Shown: piece after piece, positions 34,201 to 45,700 of the stretch
How the letters are laid out: each line of letters opens with the position of its first letter
Position numbering within the stretch: position 1 is the first letter of the stretch
From: Sorex araneus
Taxonomy: Eukaryota; Chordata; Mammalia; Eulipotyphla; Soricidae
Assembly: GCF_027595985.1 (NCBI RefSeq)
Contig: NC_073303.1
Location: 98,441,999-98,505,998, forward strand
DNA length: 64,000 nucleotides
Direction of reading: 5' to 3'
Notes under the pieces: generated by a model
Database searches by the model: none
The model's input: only the letters and a program-made list of their open reading frames with translations
What the model was told of the DNA's origin: nothing
Made by a program: the position numbers and the translations under genes

Positions 34201-37200
34201 CTCAGAGCTAATTCCTGACTGTGCTCAAGAATCACTCCTGGCAAGACTCAAGGTATCACATACATTTCCAGGGATAGAATCCATCTTAACTGCATAGAAG
34301 ATAAGCACCTTACCTGCTGTAACATTTCTCCAGCATCCACCCATAATATATATTTTTTAATTTATTTATTTTTAATTACTGAATCACCGTGAGGGTACAG
34401 TTACAGATTTACTCATCTTTGTGCTCTTGTTTCCCTCATACAAGGTTCGAGAACCCATTCTTTCACCAGTGCCCATTCTCCACCACCGGTAAACCAGGCA
34501 TTCCTCTTACCCTCCCCAATCCCATCTCCCCCCACCCCACCCTGCCACTGTGGCAGGGCATTTCCTATTGTTCTCTCTCTCTAATTATGTGTTGTGGTTT
34601 GCAATAGAGGTGTTGAGTGGCCACTGTGTTCAGTCTCTAGACCACATTCAGGCTGCATCACCCTTCCCCTGCATGGCCTCCAACCGTGTTATACTTGATG
34701 ATCCCTTCTCTGAGTTGCCCTCTCCCCAGAATGTGAGGCCAGCTTCCAAGCCATGGAGTCAACCTCCTGGTACTTATTTCTACTATTCTTCTATTCTTGG
34801 GTGTTACTCTCCTACTCTGTTATTCTATATTCCACAGATGAGTGCAATATTTCTATGTCTGTCTTTCTCTTTCTGACTCATTTCACTTAGCATGATACTT
34901 TCCATGCCGATCCACTCATATGCAAAATTCATGACCTCCTTTTTTCTAACAGCTGCATAGTATTCCATTGTATAGATGTACCAAAGTTTCTTCAACCAGT
35001 CATCTGTTCTAGGGTACTCGGGTTTTTTCCAGATTCTGGCTATTGTAAACAGTGCTGCAATGACTATATAAGTGCAGATGTCATTTCGACTATACTTTTA
35101 TGCTTCTCTGGGATATATTCCCAGCAGTGGTATTGCTGGGTCAAATGGGAGCTCAATATCCAATTTTTTGAGAATCATCCATATTGTTTTCCAAAAGGGC
35201 TGAACCAGTCGGCATTCCCACCAGCAGTGCAACAGGGTCCCTTTCTCCCCACATCCTCTCCAACAGCGGTTTCTTTTGTTCTTTTGGATGTGTGCTAGTC
35301 TCTGTGGTGTGAGGTGGTATCTCATGGTTGCTTTGATCTGCATCTCCCTGATGATAAGTGATGTAGAGCACTTTTTCATGTGCCTTTTGGCCATTTGTAT
35401 CTCTTCCTTGGTAAAGTTTCTGTTTATTTCTTCACCCTATTTTCTGATGAGGTTGGATGTTTTGTTCTTGTAGAGTTCAACCAGTGTGTAAAAATAAAAA
35501 AGAAAAGGAGCGCGAGGGCGTGGGCGGCGAGGCAGGTGAAGGAATGGAACGGAGCCAAGATGGTTGGTCTCACTCGCAGTTTATTCCAATCTCATCTCCA
35601 TTCTCCTCTGATTCTCCTCCTGCTTCTTTCTCCCCCATCCTGCTTCATTCTCTCTCTCTCTATCTGTGGATCTAGCCCCCGTGGATCTGGCCCCCCAACC
35701 CACTCTTACAGCCTAGTTAAATCTCCACAGCATGAGGGGTTTGGGGCATACACATAGGTGTGGTCAGCAATAGGGTAAGGTTCTTTTCCCTCAGGGGATG
35801 CTTCTCCTAGGACTTAATTCTCTTTCAGCAGGAGGATCCACCCAAGGGCAGAGTCCCACGAGTGTGTTTCTCCTCTCCTCTCCTCATCCAGCAAACATAA
35901 CAATTCATAATATTAATCATTTTGTATGGACACAATAAGAGATGCATTAAAACTTATAGAATTGCTCTCCTGGGGCCATCTCAATCTCAGACTACAGTGC
36001 TCAGACCAGATCAGTCTTTCCTATCCCTGGCAGGGTCCCAGTCTCATAATTACTATTGGATCATGACAGCATTTGTCTGTGATCAAGCTCTTAACTTATA
36101 GTTGAGAATTAGGCACTTTGGCCAGGCCCATCTCGATGCCAGGGTAGCACATAACTCACCTCTTGCCCTGAATCCTTCCCGTCCCACGTCGGGGACCCTA
36201 CTTTGGGGTGCTAGGAACTGAGGGCAACTGAGGCTTAAGTGGAGAAAGCAGATGCCCAGGAGGGAATAATATTCGAGGCCAATTAAGTCCCAAGTTACAA
36301 AAACATAATATTGTCTTCTTGTGTCTATACAAAAAAGACATAGCTTTAAAGTAAATTATTCAAAAAGCATAAAGAGGAGAGAAAGGCAATGTTATAATAT
36401 TCAGTGTCCTAGGAAGTTCTGACCTTACAAATTATCAGTCATATTAAGGGAAGAGCAGATAAACTGGTAGAAGTGGTTACAGATAAACAAAGGAATGGGA
36501 GTGACTTGGGAGCACTTTGATGGGTGTGACTGATAAACCTAAGCTCCTAGTGGCAAAGGGAGCAGGACAAACCAATGATATCCAGCAAACCAGTGCTTTA
36601 TATACCATTGATATCAACCCCTTATCTGATGGGTATTGTGTAAATATCCTTTCCCATTCTGTAGATAGTCTTTGTATTCTGGTCACTGTATCTTTTGCAG
36701 TGCAGAAGCTTTTTAGTATGATGTGGTCCCATCTGTTGATCTCTGTTTCTACTAGATTGCTTAGTTCTGTGTCATCTTTGAAGATACCTTTATCTTCAAT
36801 ATCGTGGAGGGTTTTGCCGACCTTGTCTTCAATGAACCTTGTGGTTTGTGGTCTGATGTTGAGGTCTTTAATCCATTTTGATCTGACTTTTGTGCATGGT
36901 GTCAGGTCGAGGTCTAAGCCCATTCTTTTGCATGCCCAGTTGTGCCAGCACCATTTGTTAAAGAGGTTTTCCTTGCTCCACTTCACATCTCTTGCTCCCT
37001 TATCAAAGATTAGATGATCATACATTTGGGGTTGTGTGTAGAGATATTCCACCCTGTTCCATTGGTCTGCGGCTCTGCCTTTGTTCCAGTACCATGCTGT
37101 TTTAATTGTTACTGCTTTGTAATAAAGTTTGAGGTTGGGGAGGATGATGCCTCCCATCATCTTTTTCCCAAGAATTGTTTTAGCTATCCATGGAGGTTTG

Positions 37201-39662
37201 TTGTTCCCTATGAATTTTAGGATTGCTTGATCCATTTCTTTGAAGAATGTCATGGGTATCCTTATAGGGATGGCACTGAATCTGTATAATGCTTTGGGGA
37301 GTATTGCCATTTTGACAACATTGATTCTCTCTATCCATGAGCAGTGTATATATTTCCATTTCCTCATATCCTCTTTTCATGGAGTAGCGTTTTATACTTT
37401 TCTTTGTAGAGGTCTTTTACTTCCTTGGTTAAGCTGATTCTGAGGTACTTGATTTTCTGTCACCCATAATATTTTTAAGAAGACAGTGTTAGGAACTATT
37501 TAGTCAACATCAACAAAGATGCACTTTATTAAGCATTGTTCCAAAATTTGGATGTTAATCTCTGGGTTGTATCTGCTTGACGGTTGCTCTGACTTTGTGA
37601 GACAAGAGAAAGGTGCTCAGTGGTTTTATCCAGGGTTCTACTTAGCCCTGTGCCAAGCATCACAGTCCCAGCGCTTCATCGCCAGTCAGGGATTTGTTAA
37701 TTTTTTTTGGGGGGGGTCACACCCGGCGATGCACAAGGGTTACTCCTGGCTCTACACTCAGGAATTACCCATGGTGGTACTTGGAGGACCATATGTGATG
37801 CTGGGAATTGAACCCGGGTTGGCTGTGTGCAAGGCAAATTCCCTACCCGCTGTGCTATCACTCCAGCTCCCGGGTTTGTTAATTTTCATGAGAGTTCTAG
37901 GTCTTTTTGATCTTTAAGTTAACAAGCACCTGATACTGCATGACCTGGTTTCTCTCCCAGGGTCAAGGCCACGTACATGGTGTCAAGAAGAAACAAGAAT
38001 CACTGACTTTACCACAGCTTAAGGTTATGGCATATCAGAAGAAGCAGCTGGTTATCAAGTGGGATGGCTGGGGTAAGCTGATGCTGAAGGAATGAGAGGG
38101 ACTTTGCTTCTCCTGGAAAGAAAACTATGAACATGCAACTTAGACTTCTTCAGAGGGGAAGAGAGGGATGGACAAGAAACATGCTTCCGCTGTAAACTGC
38201 ACAAGCAAACACATACGCTGTATTCCAGAGCCAACTTCAAGGATGTCCCTACTGAAATGTTTCCATGTTCCCCTGGGAAGGTATATGGAAATGGACAAAG
38301 AGACTCTATTTGAAAGTTTCCATAGAACGGGGCTAATTGTGACACAATTCCCCACTCTCTCTGTTTTTCCAAAGCCCACCTCTCTCTGTAAAAGCTCTTC
38401 CTAAGTTACCTTCAACCCAATGTTAATGCACAATCACAGATAAAACTGCAGGGGGCTGGAGAGGTAGTACCCAGGGAAGGATGAACTGTGTGATTGATCT
38501 AGGTCCAATCCTTATTTAGTCAGTTCCCTGAGCACCAATCGGAATGATCCCAGAGTGCAGAGCCAGGGTAGGCCCTAAGCACTGCTTATATGTCTCACAA
38601 ACAAACAAACAAAGAAACAAAAAGAAACGAAAACCAAACAAAACTGTAGCAATTTCAATAGTGACCAGGTTATATTGGGTTTAAAGAAGTCCTAAGGCTT
38701 TATGACTCTTGAGATAAAGTACAAAACTAAGTCGGGAACAGGAAGTGAGCCTGCTGGACCAGACCTGAGACTACTACACTTGGGGATTGTGTCACCTCAG
38801 GAAGGGCTGCTCGGTACTTGTGCTGAGAGTGGTAGCTGTGTTAAGCTAACCCAAATCTGCTTTACCTTAGTGTAGGATAACATTAGTCTGTCCTTTTTGC
38901 CTTGCCGCAGAGAGCTTAGGTTTATTGGTTTACTCCCTTCCAAGTGCTCCCATTCCTGTGTGTTTATTTGTAACTTCTTTCTCTGTGCCCCGTTGACTTG
39001 TAAATATTGCTTTTCTCCTCTATTAAGTCCTTTTGTGCATAGTTAATTCTGAGCAATGTTCCTTTTATATGCTCACATGAAGAGAGCTAATACTATGCTT
39101 TTGTAACTTGGGAATTAATTGACTCTAAATGATACTCACTCCAGACATCTGTTCTCTCAGCTTAAGCCTCAGTTGCCCTTACTTCATAGCACCCCAAAAG
39201 CAGGGTCCACGGGAGACTAGATGGACCCAGGGCAAGCACTGAACTACCCTGGCATCGATATGGGCATATGGGCCTGGCCAAAGTGCCATAATACTTAACT
39301 AAAAATTAAGGGCATGGTCAGGACAAGTTATGTCATGATCTAAAAAGTAATAACTAGATTAGACCCTGTTACTATTAGGAATGTTAATCAGGCCTGAGCA
39401 CCGTAGTCTGTAACAAGATGTAACTGAGTCTGTAACAAGATGTCCCCAGGAGGGCCACCCTGCAAGCATAATGTATCTCTTACTGTTTCCATGCAAAATA
39501 ACTAATATTAAGCCGTAGAATTAAGATGTTAAATAAGTTATTGGACTGAGGAAAGGAGAAGAACACTTTAGGTGGTTTTTCAGCCCTTGAGCCTGATGGG
39601 CCATCAGGAAGGGCCTTTGATATGTTGATTCTGCTGTCCCCAATACTGGAGAGTTTGAGAGG

Positions 39663-39716
<54 letters not shown>

Positions 39717-42700
39717 AGGGCAGCAAGATGGAGTAGAGCACAGAGCGACTAGCAAGAGGGACAGAGAGAGAAAAATGTAGGGGAAGAATGCAGGAGCAGG
39801 TGCATGGAGAGACGAGAGACGCAGCTGCCAGTGGGTGCAGAGAGGTGAGCAGGAGAGACAGGAGGAGACGGGAATGAGTGGTAGTGTGAGACTAGAGTGA
39901 GGAGCTTAGAGAGACTGGGATAGGGGCGTAGGGAGAATGGAATAAACAGCAACTGATCATCAACCAGCTTGGCCCTTGTTTCCTCGTCTACCCATGGCAT
40001 GGGCCACCCTGGATGGGAGACCGGCCTGAGTCCACCGAACACGGGTGGTGAGTGGGAGAGCCACCAGGGTCTCCCTAACCACCCAGAGATTACACACCTT
40101 AGTGAGTGCTGATATAAAACTGATGTTCCGGAAGTCCTTCATGTTAAGCTCCCTCCTGCCCTAAGTTAGTGTCTTCTGCCAGATACTGGCTTGCCAGATT
40201 TTCTGTTACTTTTCTTTTAATTTAGTTATCCAACATTGGCAAAGGGCTTCTTAACTCTGAACTTGAATAAGGTTCTCTCTTCCACAGAGTTGATTCTCTC
40301 TGAGGTGATGCTCGTTGGTTAATGAATTTTCTCTGTGAGACCCCCCTAGGTCAGTGCGGTGGATGGTTGGAGGGCGAGTGTCGGGGAAAGAAGCAGATTT
40401 AGGGACAAGCCTCCATGCAGGCAATCTGCCTGGTGTATCAAGGTTTCCCTGTCTCATAGACTGTTCTGATTTCTGAACTCACCTTGGATACACTGGTCCA
40501 AGGGTTAGCCAGTGGGGTCCTCTTCAGTTTTCATAATAGAGTTTCAGACATACAATGCTCCAACAACAACTCCACAGCCAGTGTGAACTTCCCTCCATTG
40601 ATGTCCCCAGCGTCCCTGCTCTGTCCTGCTTTTATGCATTCTTTGTGTATAAACACACAGGGACATTCACAGCATACTCCTTTCTGACCTTTTTTTCCCC
40701 TTTCTTTTTCCTCCACCCTCTTCTTACCTCTCTGATGCACCAGGGTTTTCCCTGTTTCGACCACACAATTAGGTCTCTGACATCTCATAAACCTCTTGCC
40801 AGAGAGATAATGCAGTTGGTAGGACATTTACCTTCACATGCCTAACCAGGTCTGATCCCTGGCATCGCATAATGTCCTCTTAGCACCACCAGGAGTGATT
40901 CCTGAGTGCAGAGCTAGGAGTAATACTTAGTAATCCTGGTCTGGCCCCCAAACAAAGCAAAATAGATGCCACATAAGCCATTCCATTTAGCAACTGATGC
41001 TCATAAACTCAAAACTCCTGTTCCACAAAGTCAGTCTATATTTGAGTGGGTTTAATCCATGTATTACTGTATCACTGTCATCTTGTTGCTCATCGATTTG
41101 CTTGAGTGGGAACCAGTAACATCTCCATTGTGAGACTTGTTGTTACTATTTTTGACATATCGAATGCACCATGGGGTTGCTTGCCAGGCTCTGTCATGTG
41201 TGTGGGATACTCTGGGTAGCTTGTCAGGTACTACTAAAGGGTGTGATTGAACCCAGTTGGCTGCGTGCAAGGCAAATGCCCTACCTGCTGTGTTACCACT
41301 CTAGCTATTCCATGTAAGTTGTCAATAATTTGATTATTTTTTCTTATCACTCTCTTCCTCTGGAAATCATGATTGATGTAGTTCTCTTTCTTAAAAAATA
41401 CTTGAAACTTTATTTAATCATCATGATTTACAAAGTTGTTCATAATACAGTTGTTCAGACACTCAATGGTTCAATACCAGCTTCACTGCCAATGTGACCT
41501 TCCCTTCAGCAATGTTCCCATTCCAAGTAGCGACCTCAAAAAGCTTGCCCCTACAACAGGCACAAAATAATTTACTTTGTATTGCTTGTCAAAACATATA
41601 TCTCATAACTTGTTATTAAGTCATTGTTTGAGGAATTATGTGCTAGTCCATCTTCTGTGTCATTGCTTTCACTCATGGATCTTAGTGGGCTTCTTTTTCT
41701 TTCTTTTTTGTTTTGTTTTTTGGGCCACACCCTGTGGTACTCATGGATTGCTCCTGACTTTGCACTCAGGAATCACTTCTGGCAGTCTCAGGGGACAATA
41801 TGGGATGCTGGGAATAAATCCCGGGTCAGTGCATGCAAGGCAAACACCTAACATGCTGTACCATGGCTCTGGCCCATAAGCTTACTGGGTTTCTATAAAA
41901 CTTTTCCACCTAATTTTCTGTGCTCCTACTGAGTTGTCAGTTCTGTGAAATTTGTCTGTGGTCATATGCACCAGGAGCTGTGGAACCTGAATGATTCAGC
42001 AGCGTGGAGTCTCAACCTGGCCGTTTATTATGCTGGCAGAAGTCAGGTGTGACTGGAGAGCTGGGCATTTCTGTAGGATAGGGACTCAGCCCCCTGCCCA
42101 GCCCAAGAAGGATCCAGAAATGTGAGCATGAAGACTGAGCCCACCTGGGCAGAGTCAGCTGCAGTGTTTCTCCCGGGAGTTTTCTTCTCTGGGAAATTTT
42201 CTATTCTGTAACTTGGGACTCTAATTTCTTTAGAAACATTTAGTCTTGAGTGTTAGACAATATTCATATCTCTCTATTTGAGAATTGAAATCATTCAGCA
42301 AACAAAGAAAAATTAGGCCTAGAGCATAAAGGTAGATACTCCAGGAAAGTAAGATGAAAGTCCACAGAAGTCACTCCTCGGGGGGAGTAGAGGGAAGAGA
42401 GGGAGGAGGAAGAGGAGAAAGTGGAGGGGGAAGAGGAGGAGGTGGAGGAGGGGGATTTTATTTTTTAAAGGCAGTTCTCTCTTAAAGTCCATAATGATCT
42501 CTAGATACACTTTATTTAATACATATTGTGGAATCTTATTAAGAGTGTCTTTTTGAGTTTTTGTTTTGTTTTGTTTTTCGGTTACACCCGGAGATGCTCA
42601 GGGGTTACTCCTGGCTCTGCACTCAGGAATTTCTCCTATCGGTGCTTTGGGAACCATATGGGATGCTGGGAATTGAACCCGGGTCTGCCGAATGCAAGGC

Positions 42701-45700
42701 AAATGCTCTACCTGCTGTGCTATCATTCCAGCCTCTGTCTTTTTGAGTTTTGACAGAAATTCTAGGAGGATCAGGGTGACTGAGAGAGACTACAAGAGAT
42801 CCCCTTACTCTGAGAAAAGCAGCCCTGGAGACTATGCAGGTGAAGTGAACACTCTGTATGAGTGTTCTGGAAAATTCGACCTGGAAGATAATGAAGATGA
42901 TGATTTTTTTTTTATCTGATCAGTTGTGCTCAGATCTTACTCTTGGCTGTGTGCTCAGGGATCACTCATGGAAGTGCTCAGGGAGCCATAATGCAGTGCT
43001 GCGGATTGAGTGTTGGTCACATGCAAGGCAAGCACCTCACCTGTGGCTCTGTATTTCCAGTCCATGACCTGAATTCTTTCCCCCTCTAGAGATTCTTCTC
43101 ACCGAAGATAAAAATCAGAAGACCTTTTCTGATGGTGAGTTTAAGAACTGGCCTGTTTTTTCTTTTACTTACCCTCCTTGTTAATATATGATCCACTTAG
43201 ACGTGTATACAGCTCTGTAGAGCCAGAGACCCACAGAATTCCTCCTGTGAGTCTTCCTTGGACCCCAGGCCAGGCCCTTGTGTTTCCACAGGAAAACCAC
43301 CCTTTCTTTGGAACGCAGGGGTGGATGTTGTGTATTGAGATATGAGGGTTTCCTGGGTTTCATCTAACTCTAAATTCTAAGGTCTTCGATTTTTTTTTTT
43401 TTGGAGCAACGTTACGACGAGGCAGTAAGTGACAAAATCTAAGAAATAAGGACGAGTAAAAAAACTGGGTGGTGGAGAGAAAGAGGTATAAATGGGATGT
43501 GGGGAGGGGAGACTAAAACCTGAAGAGTCATAAGCTCTTTTATTTCTCTTTTAAGTGGCATCTCCTAAGATTGTCTGTAGGGTTCTTTTTGTTGTTGTTG
43601 TTGTTGATTTTAAGCTTTGAAGACAAGTGGGATTCCTCTACCATGTCACACTGTCTACAGGGCACTACTAAAACCATACCTAGTGGCCTTTGCCGTCTTT
43701 ATGTAAGACTTTATAATACAGGCTCTTTGGCAAAGAAAAGCAGGGTAGACTAAAATAATGGGCTTGGGTAAGTCGACAGTAAAAGATCTGAGAAACTGGG
43801 TGTCATTAGTATCTTTTATTGGATTGTGAGTTTAATTTTTCTTTTTTAGTGCTCGTATGGCAGAGCCTGAGAATAGGTGAGTGTGTATTTGATGGGGGTG
43901 GGATCCTTTATTTGTTGAGCAAACACATTGTTGAGCAGGAAGTTGTCCTTGCCTCTACCATGTCAAACTGTTTACAGGGCAATTCTGAAAACCTACCTAG
44001 GGACATTTCTTGTCTTTGTATAAGACTTTGAATTCTGTCCTCTGGGTAAAGAAAGGCAGGGTGGATTGGTGGAAGTGGTTGAGGGAAGTTGAGAGTGAAC
44101 GACTGAGAAATTGAGTGTCTCACAATGAATTGTGAATTTATTTTCTCTTTTGAAGGATATAGAAGAGAGATTCTACCAGTACGTGAGACTATATTTGAGG
44201 GGGTGGGATCCTTTCCTACACATATCTGTTGAGCAGGTAGTTATCTTTGCCTTTGTAATCCTACCCTAGCGTATGAGCCTAATTTCTGTAGGATGGAAAG
44301 CTCTGTGAAGTCTTAGGAGGTAGAGGATATGGAATGGGATGGGTAGTGAATAGAAGGTTAAGTGGAGGGAGAACATGGTAGAAGTTCAGAACCTATGGAG
44401 AATCAAAAACACATTTATGGATGAAGAGAGACATGATCACTTTTATTCTCTTTCCAGAAAACATACAGGGACCCGTTAGTCAAGGTGAGTGTTTGTCAAA
44501 AGGGATCTCAGGGCTCTGGGTGGAGAATTGCGGGACTCCAGGAATTAAATTAAGAGCCATAGTGCAATGCTCTTAGTCAGCCTTGCTGTATTCCTTCCTT
44601 CCTTCCTTCCTTCCTTCCTTCCTTCCTTCCTTCCTTCCTTCCTTCCTTCCTTCCTTCCTTCCTTCCTTCCTTCCTTCCTTCCTTCCTTCCTTCCTTCCTT
44701 CCTTCCTTCCTTCCTTCCTTCCTTCTTCCTTCCTTCCTTCCTTCCTTCCTTCCTTCCTTCCTTCCTTCCTTCCTTCCTTCCTTCCTTCCTTCCTTCCTTC
44801 CTTCCTTCCTTCCTACCTTCCTTCCTTCCTTCCTCCTTCCATACAATTAAACAATGATCAAACACCCATCCCTCCACCAGTGCACATTCCCCACCACCAA
44901 TATCCCGGGTATACCCCCCCTTTCCCATCCTCCCCCTGCCTCCATGGCAGGCAGTATTCCCCATACTCTCTCTCTACTTTGGGGCATTATGGCTCGCAAA
45001 ACAGACACTGAGAGGTCATCATGTTTGGTCCATTATCAACTTTCGGCACGCCATCTCCCATCCAAACTGGTTCTTCCAGCTATCATTTTCTTAGAGATCC
45101 CTCTCTATTCCATCTGCCTTCTCCCCTCCACTCTTGAAGCAGTCTTCCAGCTATTGGGCGGTTCTCCTGGCCCTTGTGACTACTATCACTGGGTGTGCGC
45201 CTCATGAAATGTCACTCTATACTCCAGAAATGAGTGCAGTTTTGTTTTATACAATTACTTATTCATACCATTAAGGTGCCCAACACACCCCAATGTTCTC
45301 CTTTCACCAAATCTATCTCATCATTGCTCTCCTTCATTTTTTAATTAACATTCTCAGTTCTGTAATAATACAAAGCCATGCTTGATTATCATTTGGTAGT
45401 GTCTATTCCCTTGTTTTATTTCTCTGTATACCATTGATGTGTTAAATAATATAGTATTTGTCATTTCCCTCCTATCTTGTTTCATGTCCTTCCCCTTATC
45501 ATTAATTTAACTTAGCATATGACTCTGTAGCATTCAAGTTCATCAGGTCATTTTGAGGATAACCCAGACAGGAGGCAACACCTACTATTAATCAGTAAGA
45601 AGATAGATAATACAGGAAGAAGTGGATGAGCTCATGTGTACCCTGTTTTATTCCAAGGTTTTCAGGCAAACAGTTAAATCCTCACTTCATTGGTATGGAA

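Larger units (their letters stand above)
34350..37460 (-). mobile_element. LINE-1 in intron 3, split by an LTR
   Basis: Target duplication CACCCATAATAT at 34338-34349 and 37461-37472. 3' UTR at 34350-34850, ORF2 C terminus at 35098-35394 ([15 protein letters not shown]), interruption by the LTR 35485-36587, then more ORF2 at 36594-37460. 5' truncated within ORF2. Confidence 0.88.
43556..44484 (+). repeat. Tandem array of about 300-bp exon-intron units (copy B)
   Basis: Micro-exon starts at 43556, 43850, 44156 and 44458 are 294, 306 and 302 bp apart. The introns share blocks in the same order: CTCTACCATGTCA(C/A)ACTG, then AAGACTTT, then AAAG(A)AAAGCAGGGT, then GTGAATTTA/TTTCTCTTTT just before the acceptor. 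The last unit keeps only the first part of the intron homology. Confidence 0.85.

Noticed and set aside
36477..36593. C-terminal part of the 296-codon minus frame
   Set aside because: Antisense LTR sequence fused by chance to L1 ORF2 at the LTR boundary; not a domain.
42761..42790. A possible exon after TTTTGACAG with a following GGTGA
   Set aside because: The longest AG-to-GT piece is about 19 nt and would shift the frame into E5; no conserved coding signal in copy C.
42858..42919. Acidic frame [11 protein letters not shown] in both B and C
   Set aside because: Conserved because the whole intron is duplicated; it runs into the poly(T) of a SINE and has no splice sites in phase.
44545..44964. 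Long reading frames of (EGRK)n or (FLPS)n over the CCTT tracts (also 17210-17595, 21443-21823, 60670-60917)
   Set aside because: Frames exist in several phases and on both strands purely because tetranucleotide repeats lack stops.
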